This document shows positions 42,754 to 54,090 of a DNA stretch of 64,000 nucleotides, piece after piece. Under the pieces are notes generated by a model. That model made no database searches and was not told where the DNA came from. It saw nothing but the letters and a program-made list of their open reading frames with translations. The position numbers and the translations under genes were made by a program. The stretch comes from Kocuria massiliensis. GTDB taxonomy: Bacteria > Actinomycetota > Actinomycetes > Actinomycetales > Micrococcaceae. The DNA lies in assembly GCF_900169715.1 (NCBI RefSeq), contig NZ_LT835161.1, positions 372,001-436,000 on the forward strand. The letters are read 5' to 3'. How positions within the stretch are numbered: position 1 is the first letter of the stretch; every line of letters starts with the position of its first letter.

Positions 42754-44381
42754 CGGCGGTGGGGGCGACGGTTCAGGCCAGCGACTTTTCTTGGTGGCAT
42801 GCGGACCGCGAATCTCCCGCCTTCTCGGGGGTGGACCTCCAGATTTCCGAAGGGCAAAAGGTCCTTCTCCTCGGACCCTCTGGTGCGGGAAAATCCACCT
42901 TGCTGCACGCGATGGCGGGGGTGCTGGAGGACGACGACGCCTCCAGTGGAACGCTCCTGATCGATGGCGTGGAGCCCCGAGACGCGCGGGGCCGTATCGG
43001 CCTCATGCAACAAGACCCGGAATCATCGATCGTCCTCTCCCGGGTTGGAGACGATCTCGCGTTCGGACCCGAAAATCTTGGCGTGGATCCGGAACTGATC
43101 GTGCCGCGCTGCCGGAAGGCCCTCGACGCCGTCGGGTTGGACCTCCCGTGGGACCACCCGACTTCCGCGTTATCGGGCGGTCAAAAGCAACGACTCGGCC
43201 TCGCCGGAATCTTGGCGATGGAGCCCGCGCTTCTGCTTCTCGATGAGCCCACGGCCAATCTCGATCCGGACGGCGTCCTCGAGGTGCGCGATTCGGTCCT
43301 GAAGGCGGTCGAGTCCTACGGTTCGACCCTGATCGTCGTCGAACATCGGGTCGAGGTCTGGGCCGACCACGTGGACCGCATCGTGGTTCTGGACGCAGGT
43401 GGCGGAATTCGACATGACGGGCCGCCGCGTAAAGTCTTGGGCGAAGCGCGCGACGAGCTGATTCATGCGGGGGTGTGGGTTCCCGGGTACACGCCGCGCA
43501 CCCCAGAGCACGACGTCGTCCCCGACGCCGCCGTGCCCCTGCTTCGCGCGGAAGGCCTGGGGGTCTCGAGGCATCCGGCAGACCGTCGGTGGATTCGCGC
43601 CCGACGTCGTGCCGTGCTGGGTTCTCCGAATGATCCGGTTCCTGCGCTCCGCGATGTTCCCGTAGCCGCCCGAGGAATAGACCTCGAGGTCTGTGCGGGG
43701 GAGCACCTGGCCATCACCGGGCCGAACGGTGCCGGAAAATCCACGTTGGCCTTGACGCTCGCGGGGCTGTTGGAACCGGCCGAGGGCTGGGTCGGCGCGT
43801 GCGACCCGTTACGGGAGCTCGACCAGGGGATACCCATCAATTCACGGCGACGGCCCTCGTGGGATCCCGGTCGTTGGTCATCGACGCAGCTCATCGCCCG
43901 AATTGGCATGGTCTTCCAAGAACCCGAGCACCAATTCGTGCGATCCACCGTCCGTGACGAACTTCGCCTGGGTGCCGAGCTCACGAGCCACGATCCGGGC
44001 GAATCCGCACGCGGAACGGTCGACCCTGAAGAGAGGGCGACCGAACTCCTGGAGCGGTTGGGCCTGGCCCACGTGGCCGACGCCAATCCTTTTACCCTTT
44101 CTGGCGGGGAAAAACGTCGTCTTTCGGTGGGCACCGCGTTATCGACCCAGCCGAGAATCCTGATTCTCGATGAGCCGACCTTTGGGCAGGACGCAACCAC
44201 GTGGGCCAGCCTCGTCGACCTTCTCCGTCAGACCTTGAAGGCCGGAGTCGCCGTCGTTTCGGTGACCCACGACGCCGATTTCGTGGCAGCCCTCGGAGGC
44301 CGCGAATTTCGGGTGGGAGCCGCATCCGCCCCCGAGCCCCAGGTCGTCAGGGGAGAGAGGAGTTCGGCATGGACGTCATGA
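42750..44381 (+). CDS. ykoD: ECF transporter ATPase, duplicated ABC domains (YkoD)
   Basis: 543 residues with two complete ABC ATPase domains. Domain 1 (about 10-235): GPSGAGKST, signature LSGGQKQRLGLAG, Walker B LLLLDEPTANLD. Domain 2 (about 300-535): GPNGAGKST, LSGGEKRRLSVG, LILDEPTFGQD. The linker and start of domain 2 carry an arginine-rich insert (RRWIRARRRAV). Hydrolyses ATP for YkoE/YkoC. GTG at 42750 overlaps the ykoE stop; earlier in-frame starts lie inside ykoE. Confidence 0.9.
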   Translation: MTAVGATVQASDFSWWHADRESPAFSGVDLQISEGQKVLLLGPSGAGKSTLLHAMAGVLEDDDASSGTLLIDGVEPRDARGRIGLMQQDPESSIVLSRVGDDLAFGPENLGVDPELIVPRCRKALDAVGLDLPWDHPTSALSGGQKQRLGLAGILAMEPALLLLDEPTANLDPDGVLEVRDSVLKAVESYGSTLIVVEHRVEVWADHVDRIVVLDAGGGIRHDGPPRKVLGEARDELIHAGVWVPGYTPRTPEHDVVPDAAVPLLRAEGLGVSRHPADRRWIRARRRAVLGSPNDPVPALRDVPVAARGIDLEVCAGEHLAITGPNGAGKSTLALTLAGLLEPAEGWVGACDPLRELDQGIPINSRRRPSWDPGRWSSTQLIARIGMVFQEPEHQFVRSTVRDELRLGAELTSHDPGESARGTVDPEERATELLERLGLAHVADANPFTLSGGEKRRLSVGTALSTQPRILILDEPTFGQDATTWASLVDLLRQTLKAGVAVVSVTHDADFVAALGGREFRVGAASAPEPQVVRGERSSAWTS

Positions 44382-45160
44382 ATCCAGCGGTCGCGGCGCA
44401 TTCCGGCCTGGGCAAGGTCAACCCCGCGATCAAACTCGCTCTCGGTCTCCTGCTGACGGCCTCCTTCCTCGTCAGCGCCGACTGGCTGACCGCGACTATC
44501 GGAGGGGCCTCCCTCGTGGCCGTCATGGCCTCGAGCAGAATCAACCCCTGGAACATCGTTGTTCGTTTGTGGCCCGTATTTCTCGCGGCACTCTTCAGCG
44601 GTTGGGCGACGGCGATATTGGCACCGAAAACGGGCCAGCACCTCCTCGAACTGGGCCCCTTGCTGCTCACCTCCGATTCCCTCAACGCTGGCGTTGCGAT
44701 CGCCTTGCGCGGGGGAGTCCTCGCGATGATCTCGGTGTTATTGCTCTTGACCACCGATGCCCGCGAGATCGGTGATGCTCTGGCTCAGACCTTCAAATTG
44801 CCGGCGCGCTTTGTCCTCTCCGCCGTGGCGGCGTTCCGCCTGGTGGGGATCGTGATCGCGGAATGGGAAACCCTAGCCGCAGCCCGGCGAGCGCGAGGAC
44901 TGGGATCGGACCGCGGCCTGATCGGGCGGATCACCGGGTTCGGGTCCCAAGCCTTCGCCTTGATCGTCCAATCTCTGCGACGGGCGAGCCGCTTGGCCGT
45001 CACGATGGAGGCCCGCGGTTTCGGTGCCGGACCGCGGACTTGGGTCAATCGACCGACGTATTCCTGGCGCGACGTCGTCGCCCTGTGCGTGGGCATTGCC
45101 ATCCCCGCAGTCGCCATCGGCACCTCATGGGCCTTGGGCGTGTACCGGTTTTTCCACTGA
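44369..45160 (+). CDS. ykoC: ECF transporter transmembrane T component YkoC
   Basis: 263 residues with five or so helices. The coupling-helix motifs appear as AARRARGLGSDRG and the second SLRRASRLAVTMEARGFGAG (A-R-G signatures contacting the two ATPase domains). ATG at 44369 with GAGGAG 6 bases upstream overlaps the end of ykoD by 13 bp; another ATG 9 bp later is possible. Last gene of the thiamine-precursor uptake operon. Confidence 0.9.
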   Translation: MDVMNPAVAAHSGLGKVNPAIKLALGLLLTASFLVSADWLTATIGGASLVAVMASSRINPWNIVVRLWPVFLAALFSGWATAILAPKTGQHLLELGPLLLTSDSLNAGVAIALRGGVLAMISVLLLLTTDAREIGDALAQTFKLPARFVLSAVAAFRLVGIVIAEWETLAAARRARGLGSDRGLIGRITGFGSQAFALIVQSLRRASRLAVTMEARGFGAGPRTWVNRPTYSWRDVVALCVGIAIPAVAIGTSWALGVYRFFH

Positions 45161-45324
45161 TATGGCCCCAGGATGCGCCGTCCTCCCCTCGACATGCTGT
45201 AGGAAACCCGACCGGCAAGAGTAGAACTGCCTCTACCTCGCTATCCTCTCCGCTCCACTGTGTGTTCGCTCCGTACGCGGAACAGTAGAGGGTGACATCA
45301 CCAGCGAGATTCGAGGGAGACCAG

Positions 45325-46116
45325 ATGAGTCAGCAAACTCACGAGCCAACGACGCACGGGCAGGGGGCCTCGAGCGCCATGCCCATTGCCCGGGCCGAAA
45401 CCGTGAGCAAGATCTACGGGACGAGCGACCAGGCCGTGGCCGCGGTCAAGGACGTCGACCTTGAAGTACATGCCGGCGAATTCGTCGCGGTCATGGGCCC
45501 CTCCGGGTCTGGGAAATCAACACTGATGCATCTCATGGCTGGGTTGGAATCTCCGACGAAGGGCCGCGTGTGGGTGGGGGACCAGGAAATTACCCATCTC
45601 GACGACGCCGCCCTCACCGAGGTGCGCCGACGCCGCGTGGGGTTCGTGTTCCAGGCCTTCAACCTCATGCCCACCATGGATGTCCGTGAAAACATCCTCT
45701 TGCCGTTTGAGTTGGACGGTCGCACCCCCGATGCCATGGAAAAACGGTGGATCGACGAATTGCTCCAGCGGCTCGGACTCTCGGAGAGGTTGAGGCACCG
45801 TCCCAGCGAATTGTCTGGAGGTCAGCAGCAACGAGTGGCGATCGCCCGCGCGCTGGCCACCCGTCCCGCTTTGATCCTCGCCGATGAGCCGACGGGCAAT
45901 CTCGATTCCCGCTCGGCCCTGGAGGTTCTTCAGCTGTTGCGCATGGCCTCCCAAGAGCTCGGACAGTCCATCGTGATGGTCACCCACGACCCCAAAGCGG
46001 CCTCGCACGCCAACCGCGTGGTTTACCTTGCGGACGGGCAGATTGTCTATCAGAGCAATGGCCCGTCCCGTGCCGAGGAGATCGCGCAGCGGATGCTCTC
46101 CTTGGAGGTGAACTGA
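45325..46116 (+). CDS. MacB/LolD-type ABC transporter ATP-binding protein
   Basis: 263 residues. Walker [11 protein letters not shown]-loop [17 protein letters not shown], signature [19 protein letters not shown], Walker [13 protein letters not shown] and the H-loop VMVTHDP are those of the MacB/FtsE/LolD class, which drives FtsX-like permeases. A ~30-residue polar N-terminus precedes the domain. ATG at 45325 has GAGGGAG 5 bases upstream. The permease starts one base after its stop codon. Likely exports or releases a peptide, lipid or antibiotic from the membrane; no substrate is indicated. Confidence 0.88.
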   Translation: MSQQTHEPTTHGQGASSAMPIARAETVSKIYGTSDQAVAAVKDVDLEVHAGEFVAVMGPSGSGKSTLMHLMAGLESPTKGRVWVGDQEITHLDDAALTEVRRRRVGFVFQAFNLMPTMDVRENILLPFELDGRTPDAMEKRWIDELLQRLGLSERLRHRPSELSGGQQQRVAIARALATRPALILADEPTGNLDSRSALEVLQLLRMASQELGQSIVMVTHDPKAASHANRVVYLADGQIVYQSNGPSRAEEIAQRMLSLEVN

Positions 46117-46117
46117 C

Positions 46118-47536
46118 GTGAAGGATGCCTTGAGAGAACTCACTCGTCATCCCCAACAGCACATTTCAACTTTCCTGGTCGTCATCGTGGGAGCGATGTT
46201 CGGTTCCGGACTCATCGGTTCTGTGGGGTTACTCCGGAAGATCCTCGACCCTACCGGGGAAGCAGGCGGAACCCTCTTGGTCATGCTGTTGATGACCACC
46301 ATGACCTTTTTCGCCATCGCCCTGTTTGTCTCGTCGATCGTGGTGGCCAATACTTTCTCCATCGTTGTCGCGGGTCGCACCCATCAGCTGGCTTTGATGC
46401 GGCTGATCGGTGCCAAAGCGTCGGCATTACGACGGGGCATTGCGGCCGAAGGATTGCTCATCGGTGCCCTGGGTTCGGCCGTGGGGCTCGTGCTCGGCGG
46501 CATCGTGACGTGGCTTCTTGCTCTATGGGCGGAGGCCAAAAATGCAGGCACGGACTTGGAATCCACAGCGTTCAACCCGTGGTGCTTGGCTCCCGCACTG
46601 CTTGTGGTGCTGACCAGCTGGGTTGCTGCATGGAACGGCGCCCGTCCGGTGCTGTCGGTCTCGCCGCTGGAAGGAACACGTCGTAGCGTCGAACCTTCGG
46701 GGCGCGAACTTCGCCGTCGTAAGCCCATGCTCGGGATGTCGATCGCGCTGGTGGTCTTGGGAGCGTTTTTCCTCGGAGCCGGCATCGTGTCCGCGTCCGA
46801 ATCGCCCATTTCCATTCTCTCCGCCGTTTTCGGAGGGTTGCTTTCCTTTGCAGGAATAGCACTGGGGTCCGCCTGGGTCATGCCCCCGTTCTTTGGCCTG
46901 TCCGGTCTCCTGGTTGGTCACGGAACGTCAGGTCGGATGGCGGTCGGCAACGCTCGACGTTACCCGCTGCGCTCGGCCCGAATCTCGATGAGTCTGGTCA
47001 TCGGCATCACCCTGGTAGTGATGTTCGGGACCGTGGGCTCGACCGTGAAATCGGTGATGGGTTCCATGGCTGACAGCGGCGTCTACGACGAAGGTGAGGT
47101 CATGTTGATGTCGCAGATGATCGATAACGTCCTCCTGTTCGTCTATGGCATGGTCGCGTTCGCGGTGATCATCGCGGTGATCGGCGTCGCGAATAACATG
47201 CGGGCGGCCATTATGCAGCGTCGTGTTGAGTTGGGCATGCTTCGCACGGTCGGACTGTCGATCGGGCAAATGTGGCGCATGATTCTCGGCGAGACCGGCC
47301 AACTGACAATCTCGGCGGCCTGCCTCGGCATACCGCTGGGCGTGTTTTACGGCTGGGTCGGAACCTACTGCATGTTCGGTTCGGTTGACGGCGTGCAATT
47401 CTTTGGCCCGACTCCGCCGTGGGGAGTATTGATTGCGGTGGTAGCAGGGTGCGCCCTCATCACCGGCGTTGCGACCGCCATTCCGGCCCGGAAGAGGGCA
47501 CAGGAATCTCCGGTGCGGGCCCTGGCCGCGGTCTAA
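46118..47536 (+). CDS. FtsX-like ABC permease
   Basis: 472 residues. An N-terminal helix is followed by an extracytoplasmic stretch, then an FtsX core (IVVANTFSIVVAGRTHQLAL, MRLIGAKASALRRGIAAEGL), a middle segment with a cytoplasmic arginine-rich loop, and a second FtsX core near the C-terminus (VANNMRAAIMQRRVELGMLR, TVGLSIGQMWRMILGE). This is the duplicated actinobacterial type with a small outside domain. GTG start next to the ATPase stop codon. Confidence 0.88.
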   Translation: MKDALRELTRHPQQHISTFLVVIVGAMFGSGLIGSVGLLRKILDPTGEAGGTLLVMLLMTTMTFFAIALFVSSIVVANTFSIVVAGRTHQLALMRLIGAKASALRRGIAAEGLLIGALGSAVGLVLGGIVTWLLALWAEAKNAGTDLESTAFNPWCLAPALLVVLTSWVAAWNGARPVLSVSPLEGTRRSVEPSGRELRRRKPMLGMSIALVVLGAFFLGAGIVSASESPISILSAVFGGLLSFAGIALGSAWVMPPFFGLSGLLVGHGTSGRMAVGNARRYPLRSARISMSLVIGITLVVMFGTVGSTVKSVMGSMADSGVYDEGEVMLMSQMIDNVLLFVYGMVAFAVIIAVIGVANNMRAAIMQRRVELGMLRTVGLSIGQMWRMILGETGQLTISAACLGIPLGVFYGWVGTYCMFGSVDGVQFFGPTPPWGVLIAVVAGCALITGVATAIPARKRAQESPVRALAAV

Positions 47537-47552
47537 ATCTGGCCTCCCGGCA

Positions 47553-47597
47553 CGGGCATCCGGATGCCCCGACCCCTTGCGGCGGGCATCCGGATGG
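47553..47597. repeat. Duplicated palindromic CGGGCATCCGGATG element
   Basis: CGGGCATCCGGATG occurs at 47553-47566 and 47583-47596. The first copy is inside a perfect 16-bp palindrome (GGGCATCCGGATGCCC, 47554-47569). It lies between the convergent FtsX-like permease and PabC-like genes and may act as transcription terminator or be a small repeat family. Confidence 0.6.
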
Positions 47598-47639
47598 TCT
47601 CGCTTAAGGGAAGCTATCGGCCCGACGGCGCGACGTTGC

Positions 47640-48530
47640 TCATCGGGTTCTCAAGAATTCGGTGAGCGTCAGCGTCAACTGGTCATCCGTGGCCAAGGCC
47701 TGTCCGTTGAGTTGAGTCACCGGGGCGAGCAACCGGACCGAAGAAGCGAGCCAGACGGCGTCGGCCTCCATGAGATCTGCGGGATACAGCGGGCCGAAGC
47801 TGACCTCCCAACCTTCATCGCGGGCACCAGCAAAGATCGCTCCCTGCGTGGTGCCGGGAAGGATTCCGTGGTTGGGTTCGGGCGTAGAGATTCGCACTCC
47901 CGATTCGGTGCGGTGCGCCACGATCACAGAGCTCGTCGCTCCTTCAAGAATCCGGCGATCGGTACCGATGAAAACGGCCTCTTGGGCACCCAGTGTTCTG
48001 ACGTAGCGCAGGACTGCCATGTTGATGGCGTACGACAGGGTTTTAGCCCCCGAGAGCAACCACGGCAAGGAGGTGTCTTCGGCCGGGTCATGACCTCGAG
48101 GAAGAAGAAGCGCGGTCACCCCGTCGGTGCGTTGCGTGATGGTGGACGCGGGGACAGGGCTCACGATGACCAAACCATACGGTTGCTCGGAGGGAACGCC
48201 TCGGCTCACGAGCAATTTGACCGTGTGCTCACGGCCGAGCGACGTCGTGGTTCCTTCGGCTGCCGACTGCAAGGCCAGGTCGAGGGCCGCACGCCACGAA
48301 TCTTCTCCCGGATTCCAGACCTGGAGGAGCTGTGCCGAGTGGTCGAGGCGAGCGAGGTGCCGCGGCAACTTACGAACGGCTCCATCCACGCACAGCATGG
48401 TCTCGAAGACGCCGTCGCCTCGGGTGTAGCCCTCGTCTTCGACGTCGATGATCGGTTGCGACGCGTCGAGGAGCCGACCCTGAGGTGAGTGTGCATCAAT
48501 GCGAACAACGGTGGGTGTCATGGCTCTCAT
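47640..48530 (-). CDS. pabC: Class IV aminotransferase / 4-amino-4-deoxychorismate lyase
   Basis: 296 residues. Fold type IV PLP enzyme: the N-terminal EDEGYTRGDGVFETMLCVDG, the Schiff-base lysine in LLSGAKTLSYAINM, and the C-terminal GTDRRILEGATSSVIV and TPEPNHGILPGTT are characteristic. Closest in layout to PabC, which releases p-aminobenzoate for folate synthesis, but D-amino-acid or branched-chain aminotransferase activity cannot be excluded; no pabB is in the window. Start ATG at 48530 preferred because GAGGAG lies 4 bases before it; 48521 is possible. Confidence 0.8.
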   Translation of the reverse strand: MRAMTPTVVRIDAHSPQGRLLDASQPIIDVEDEGYTRGDGVFETMLCVDGAVRKLPRHLARLDHSAQLLQVWNPGEDSWRAALDLALQSAAEGTTTSLGREHTVKLLVSRGVPSEQPYGLVIVSPVPASTITQRTDGVTALLLPRGHDPAEDTSLPWLLSGAKTLSYAINMAVLRYVRTLGAQEAVFIGTDRRILEGATSSVIVAHRTESGVRISTPEPNHGILPGTTQGAIFAGARDEGWEVSFGPLYPADLMEADAVWLASSVRLLAPVTQLNGQALATDDQLTLTLTEFLRTR

Positions 48531-48590
48531 TAAACTCCTCATTCGGTCCGCCATGGCAAATTTTTCTCCTGAGGGCGGCTCAAACAACGG

Positions 48591-49175
48591 TCAGGAGTCG
48601 AAGAGCTTGGCCTCTTGGTCCGCCCAGAGCGCCCAATATGGCCGGTAGAGGTCGCCGTCGCGACGAAGCGCGCGAAACCGGCGCACGGGAGTTTCCACGT
48701 GTAACCACAGACCGAAATGGCCGCTCACCTCGGGGTGCCCCGGGGCTGAGGCTCCCACTCCTTCGGCGATGAGGAAAGGCACGCTCGCTGAGACCGTGCG
48801 TTGGGCTTCTTCAGCCTGGCCGCGGGTCCAGTCCCAGGCGTTCCAGGCGGCGTCGTGGCCGGTGAGGAGTTGATTCAGCATGGCGGCATAGTGGTCCACG
48901 CCTGCGGCCAGGCCTTCCCAGCCCGGGTACAGATCTTCCAAGTGGAATAGCTCCGATTTCGGCGAGACGTCGGCGCGGGCGCGGTCTAAAAGCCGCTCGG
49001 CAAGCCGTGATTTTCCGGAGCCGGAGCGGCCGTCGATGGTCACGATGAACGGACCCGGGCCCGTAAATGCCTCGTACTCGCGCCGGATGGCTTTCCAAAT
49101 GGCGGACTCATCCTCGGACGTGATGGTGTAGGACGGCACCACCCATAGGGGCCGATGCCGCCGGCGGAGGCTCAT
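48591..49175 (-). CDS. P-loop nucleoside/uridine kinase-like protein
   Basis: 194 residues. Walker A is IDGRSGSGKS, followed by a lid-like region with arginines (VETPVRRFRALRRDGD). The FHLEDLYPGW stretch corresponds to the substrate-binding aspartate of uridine kinase-like folds. No certain substrate. Its start overlaps the end of the phosphatase gene upstream by 4 bases, so the two are co-translated. Confidence 0.7.
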   Translation of the reverse strand: MSLRRRHRPLWVVPSYTITSEDESAIWKAIRREYEAFTGPGPFIVTIDGRSGSGKSRLAERLLDRARADVSPKSELFHLEDLYPGWEGLAAGVDHYAAMLNQLLTGHDAAWNAWDWTRGQAEEAQRTVSASVPFLIAEGVGASAPGHPEVSGHFGLWLHVETPVRRFRALRRDGDLYRPYWALWADQEAKLFDS

Positions 49176-49693
49176 GCGCCGTCGGAGTGATCGCTCGCGG
49201 AGCGCGCCCGCGGATCACCTGAGGCCTCTTCGATCACGCCATCCACGGCGTCGCGGATCATGGCGAAGGTGGCCTCGAAATCCGATGCGTCGCCGTACCA
49301 GGGGTCGTAAATTCCCAAGTCTTCGTGTGCTTGGTCGCTGACGGCCGGATCGAATTCCCGAAGCAAATGAATCTTGCTGGCCTGTTCCTCGTCCGACGCC
49401 ATGCGGCGCAGGGCCTTTTCGTGCGGAAGGTCGAGGGCCAATACGAGGTCGCAATCCGCCAGGTCTCGGCGCGTGACCTGGCGAGCCGAATGATCCTGCG
49501 TATCGATGCCCAAGCGCGCGAGAACTTTCCGCGCTCGCGGATCGATGGGATTGCCCTGTTCTTCGTCGCTCACCCCGGCCGAATCGACCACCACGCCGTC
49601 CAGACCCGATTCTTCGGCGGCCCGACGGAGGAGGTACTCCGCCATGGGGGAACGGCAAATATTGCCGGTGCAAACAGTCACGATGCGATACAT
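49172..49693 (-). CDS. Low-molecular-weight protein-tyrosine phosphatase
   Basis: 173 residues. The P-loop CTGNICRS gives nucleophile C8 and R14 (C-x5-R); the catalytic acid is in the DPWYG motif near residue 130. Dephosphorylates phosphotyrosine proteins; mycobacterial PtpA is the family reference. ATG at 49693 selected with GGGTGG upstream; an in-frame ATG 69 bp earlier would add a non-conserved tail. Divergent from the heat-shock operon. Confidence 0.88.
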   Translation of the reverse strand: MYRIVTVCTGNICRSPMAEYLLRRAAEESGLDGVVVDSAGVSDEEQGNPIDPRARKVLARLGIDTQDHSARQVTRRDLADCDLVLALDLPHEKALRRMASDEEQASKIHLLREFDPAVSDQAHEDLGIYDPWYGDASDFEATFAMIRDAVDGVIEEASGDPRARSASDHSDGA

Positions 49694-49778
49694 GTACACC
49701 ACCCTACCCGCGGCTGGTGGCTGAACGAGGGCGGAGCGAAGCCAATGTTCAGAGGTGGCCACCGGTACGCATAATAAA

Positions 49779-49850
49779 GTTGAGTCTAGTTAGCTCAACT
49801 CTCTTGACAGGTGTCGGATGTGTGGCAGACTTGAGTCAGGACAACTCAAG
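49779..49850 (+). promoter_or_regulatory. dnaK promoter with two HAIR operators
   Basis: A perfect HspR box CTTGAGT-N7-ACTCAAG is at 49830-49850. A second, GTTGAGT-N7-GCTCAAC, is at 49779-49799 (one mismatch per arm, still a perfect inverted repeat). Between them is a consensus -35 TTGACA (49804-49809) with a weak -10 (CAGACT, 49826-49831) running into the first box. Binding of HspR at both would block the promoter. Confidence 0.85.
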
Positions 49851-49856
49851 AAGTGA

Positions 49857-51808
<1,952 letters not shown>

Positions 51809-51809
<1 letters not shown>

Positions 51810-52432
51810 TGACTGAGCCGAATGACACCACTAACCCTGAGGGAAACGACCCGCTCGAGGATGCCTTCAACGCTCCTGACGCGGAGGGAGCTCCCGCGGC
51901 GGAAGACGCCGAGGGTGTAGGTGCCGAGGCCGGCGAACCAGAAGGATCCGCGGCGGACGACGCCGCGGATCCCGCCGAGGCGGAGCCCATCGCGGACCCC
52001 ACCACTGAGGCCGAGCAGCTCGCCAACGAACGTCTCGAGGACCTACGCCGTCTGCAGGCCGAGTTCATGAACTTTAAGAATCGGTCGCAGAAGGAACGCG
52101 AGCAGCTTCGCGAATTCGTCGTCGCCGACGTCGTGGGCGCGCTGTTGCCCGTGATCGACGACATCGACGCCGCGCGGAATGCTGGCGACCTCAACGAGGG
52201 ACCGTTTGCTTCCATCGCGACCAAGTTCGAGGAAGCCCTGAATAAGCAGGGGCTCGAGCGATACGGTCAGGTGGGCGAAGAATTCGATCCCAAGGTTCAC
52301 GAGGCCGTCCTCCAGCAACCGACGAGCGAGGTCCAGCCGGACCACATCGCGATGGTGCTGCGGAGCGGCTACAAGGTTAAGGACCGCGTCTTGCGGGCCG
52401 CGCAGGTCGCGGTGGCCGTCGCAGAGGGCTAA
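51809..52432 (+). CDS. grpE: Nucleotide exchange factor GrpE
   Basis: 207 residues. The first ~70 residues are acidic and disordered. A long helix (ERLEDLRRLQAEFMNFKNRS) mediates dimerisation, and the beta-domain is FDPKVHEAVLQQPTSEVQPD to YKVKDRVLRAAQVAVA. Releases ADP from DnaK. The start codon shares its first base with the dnaK stop (TAATG). Confidence 0.95.
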
Positions 52433-52479
52433 TCCCCCAGAGACGGAAGCGTCCTCGCGAGTGAGCTCTCGCGAATCGT

Positions 52480-52534
52480 CGACGCCGAGGCCATGAACTT
52501 TCGCCGCAACGGCGGAGGTTCGGCCTCGGCGTCG
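52480..52534 (+). terminator. Long hairpin between grpE and dnaJ
   Basis: CGACGCCGAGGCC (52480-52492) pairs with 52522-52534, enclosing a smaller CGCCG/CGGCG hairpin (52502-52514). A TCGCGAG/CTCGCGA hairpin lies just before it (52455-52474). The structures may attenuate dnaJ expression or protect the dnaK-grpE mRNA. Confidence 0.5.
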
Positions 52535-52597
52535 TTCGCATCTATTACCTTCACAAGAACAGGACATCACGACGAAACGCTTTGAAAGGAGGCGTCA

Positions 52598-53635
52598 ATG
52601 GCCAGCGAGAATTGGCTAGAAAAAGACTTCTACAAGGTTCTGGGCGTCTCCAAAGACGCTAGCGACGCCGATATCAAGAAGGCTTATCGCAAACTGGCGC
52701 GCAAATATCACCCCGATCAAAATCCCGGTGATGCCGCTGCCGAAAAGAAGTTCAAAGAAATATCCGAGGCGCATACCGTGCTATCGGATCCTGAGGAACG
52801 GAAACAATACGACGCCATTCGCGCGATGGGTTCCGGCGCGCGATTCAGCGCGGGAGCCGGCGGTCCGGGCGGTGCCGGTGGTCAGCCCGGAGCGGGCGGC
52901 TTCGAGGATTTGTTCGGCGACATGTTCGGCGGCGGGCGGTCCCGTGGCTCGTATGGCGGAAATCCCTTCGGCGGTGCCGGTGGGCCCCGCGTTCAGTACG
53001 GAGGCGGCGGAGACCCCTTTGCCGACCTCTTCGGGGGCGGCGGCTTCAGTTCCGGAGGGCAGAATCCCTTTGGTGCCCAGCAGCCACCTCGAAACCCCGA
53101 CGTCGAAGCCTCCATTACGGTGGACTTCCATCAGTCCCTCGAGGGAGCTAAGGTCAAGGTCAATCGGCCGGACGGGCGAAGCACGACCATTCGATTGCCG
53201 GAAGGCGTTCGGGATGGCCAAAAAGTTCGCCTTCGCGGCAAAGGCAACGTTGGGCCGGGCGGAAAATCGGACCTCATCGTGACGGTCCATGTGCGCCCGC
53301 ACCCGTTCTTTGAGCGCGATGGCGACAACTTGACCGTGCGCGTCCCCGTGACATTCGAGGAGGCGGCTTTGGGAACAATCCTCTCGGTCCCGACGACCGA
53401 CGGTTCGAACGTGCGATTGCGGCTCAAGCCGGGCCAAGAGGCAGGCACTCGAATGCGGGTGCGCGGTCGCGGCGTGAAAACCACAAAACATTCGGGGGAT
53501 CTGTACGTCATCCCGGAGATCCAGGTGCCGGAGAATCTGTCCCCGGAGGCCGAGGAAGCCCTGAAGAAATTCACAGAGCTTTCTGGCCAGAGCGACCCGC
53601 GGGCCGACCTCGCGGAGCAAGCAAAGGTGGGATAG
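52598..53635 (+). CDS. dnaJ: J-protein (DnaJ family, no zinc finger)
   Basis: 345 residues. The J domain (about 8-72) has the HPD tripeptide in [13 protein letters not shown] Gly/Phe-rich region (about 85-165, [20 protein letters not shown] and similar) follows, then the substrate-binding C-terminal domains ([16 protein letters not shown] onward). No CxxCxGxG repeats are present, so this is a class B (CbpA-like) J-protein. It stimulates DnaK ATPase activity. AAAGGAGG lies 6 bases before the ATG. Confidence 0.93.
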   Translation: MASENWLEKDFYKVLGVSKDASDADIKKAYRKLARKYHPDQNPGDAAAEKKFKEISEAHTVLSDPEERKQYDAIRAMGSGARFSAGAGGPGGAGGQPGAGGFEDLFGDMFGGGRSRGSYGGNPFGGAGGPRVQYGGGGDPFADLFGGGGFSSGGQNPFGAQQPPRNPDVEASITVDFHQSLEGAKVKVNRPDGRSTTIRLPEGVRDGQKVRLRGKGNVGPGGKSDLIVTVHVRPHPFFERDGDNLTVRVPVTFEEAALGTILSVPTTDGSNVRLRLKPGQEAGTRMRVRGRGVKTTKHSGDLYVIPEIQVPENLSPEAEEALKKFTELSGQSDPRADLAEQAKVG

Positions 53636-53638
53636 TCC

Positions 53639-54079
53639 ATGCAGTTCAGTGACGTGAATCAGCCACTCTTCGTGATTTCCGTGGCCGCGGAGCTTGCGGA
53701 AATGCACCCGCAAACCCTGCGGCAGTACGACCGTCTCGGCTTGGTCACACCGTCACGACTGCCTGGTCGCGCACGCCGGTACTCCCAGCGGGATGTCGAG
53801 CGGCTACGTCAGATTCAGGATCTTTCCCAACAGGGCGTATCCCTGGAAGGCATCAAGAGAATTCTGCAACTCGAAAACCAGGTTGACGCCTTGCAATCGC
53901 GGGTCCGTGAGCTCACTCAAGAGCTCCAGGACACCCAAGATAAGCTGGCGGAATCCAGCCGGGTGTTCGCGGCGACTATAGGGGGCGATGTCGTTCGGTT
54001 GGGGCGCGGACAACGCCCCGTATCGCAGCCGAAGACGAAGGCCCTGGTCATGCGGAAGCCGCCCTGGCCCATGCCCTAG
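53639..54079 (+). CDS. hspR: Heat-shock repressor HspR (MerR family)
   Basis: 146 residues. A MerR-type winged helix occupies about 12-75 (VISVAAELAEMHPQTLRQYD, then LGLVTPSRLPGRARRYSQRD), followed by a coiled-coil helix (LQLENQVDALQSRVRELTQE). The family represses dnaK and clpB by binding HAIR inverted repeats, with DnaK as co-repressor. HAIR sites occur before dnaK and clpB in this window. Starts 3 bp after dnaJ. Confidence 0.95.
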   Translation: MQFSDVNQPLFVISVAAELAEMHPQTLRQYDRLGLVTPSRLPGRARRYSQRDVERLRQIQDLSQQGVSLEGIKRILQLENQVDALQSRVRELTQELQDTQDKLAESSRVFAATIGGDVVRLGRGQRPVSQPKTKALVMRKPPWPMP

Positions 54080-54090
54080 ATGCTCGGAGG

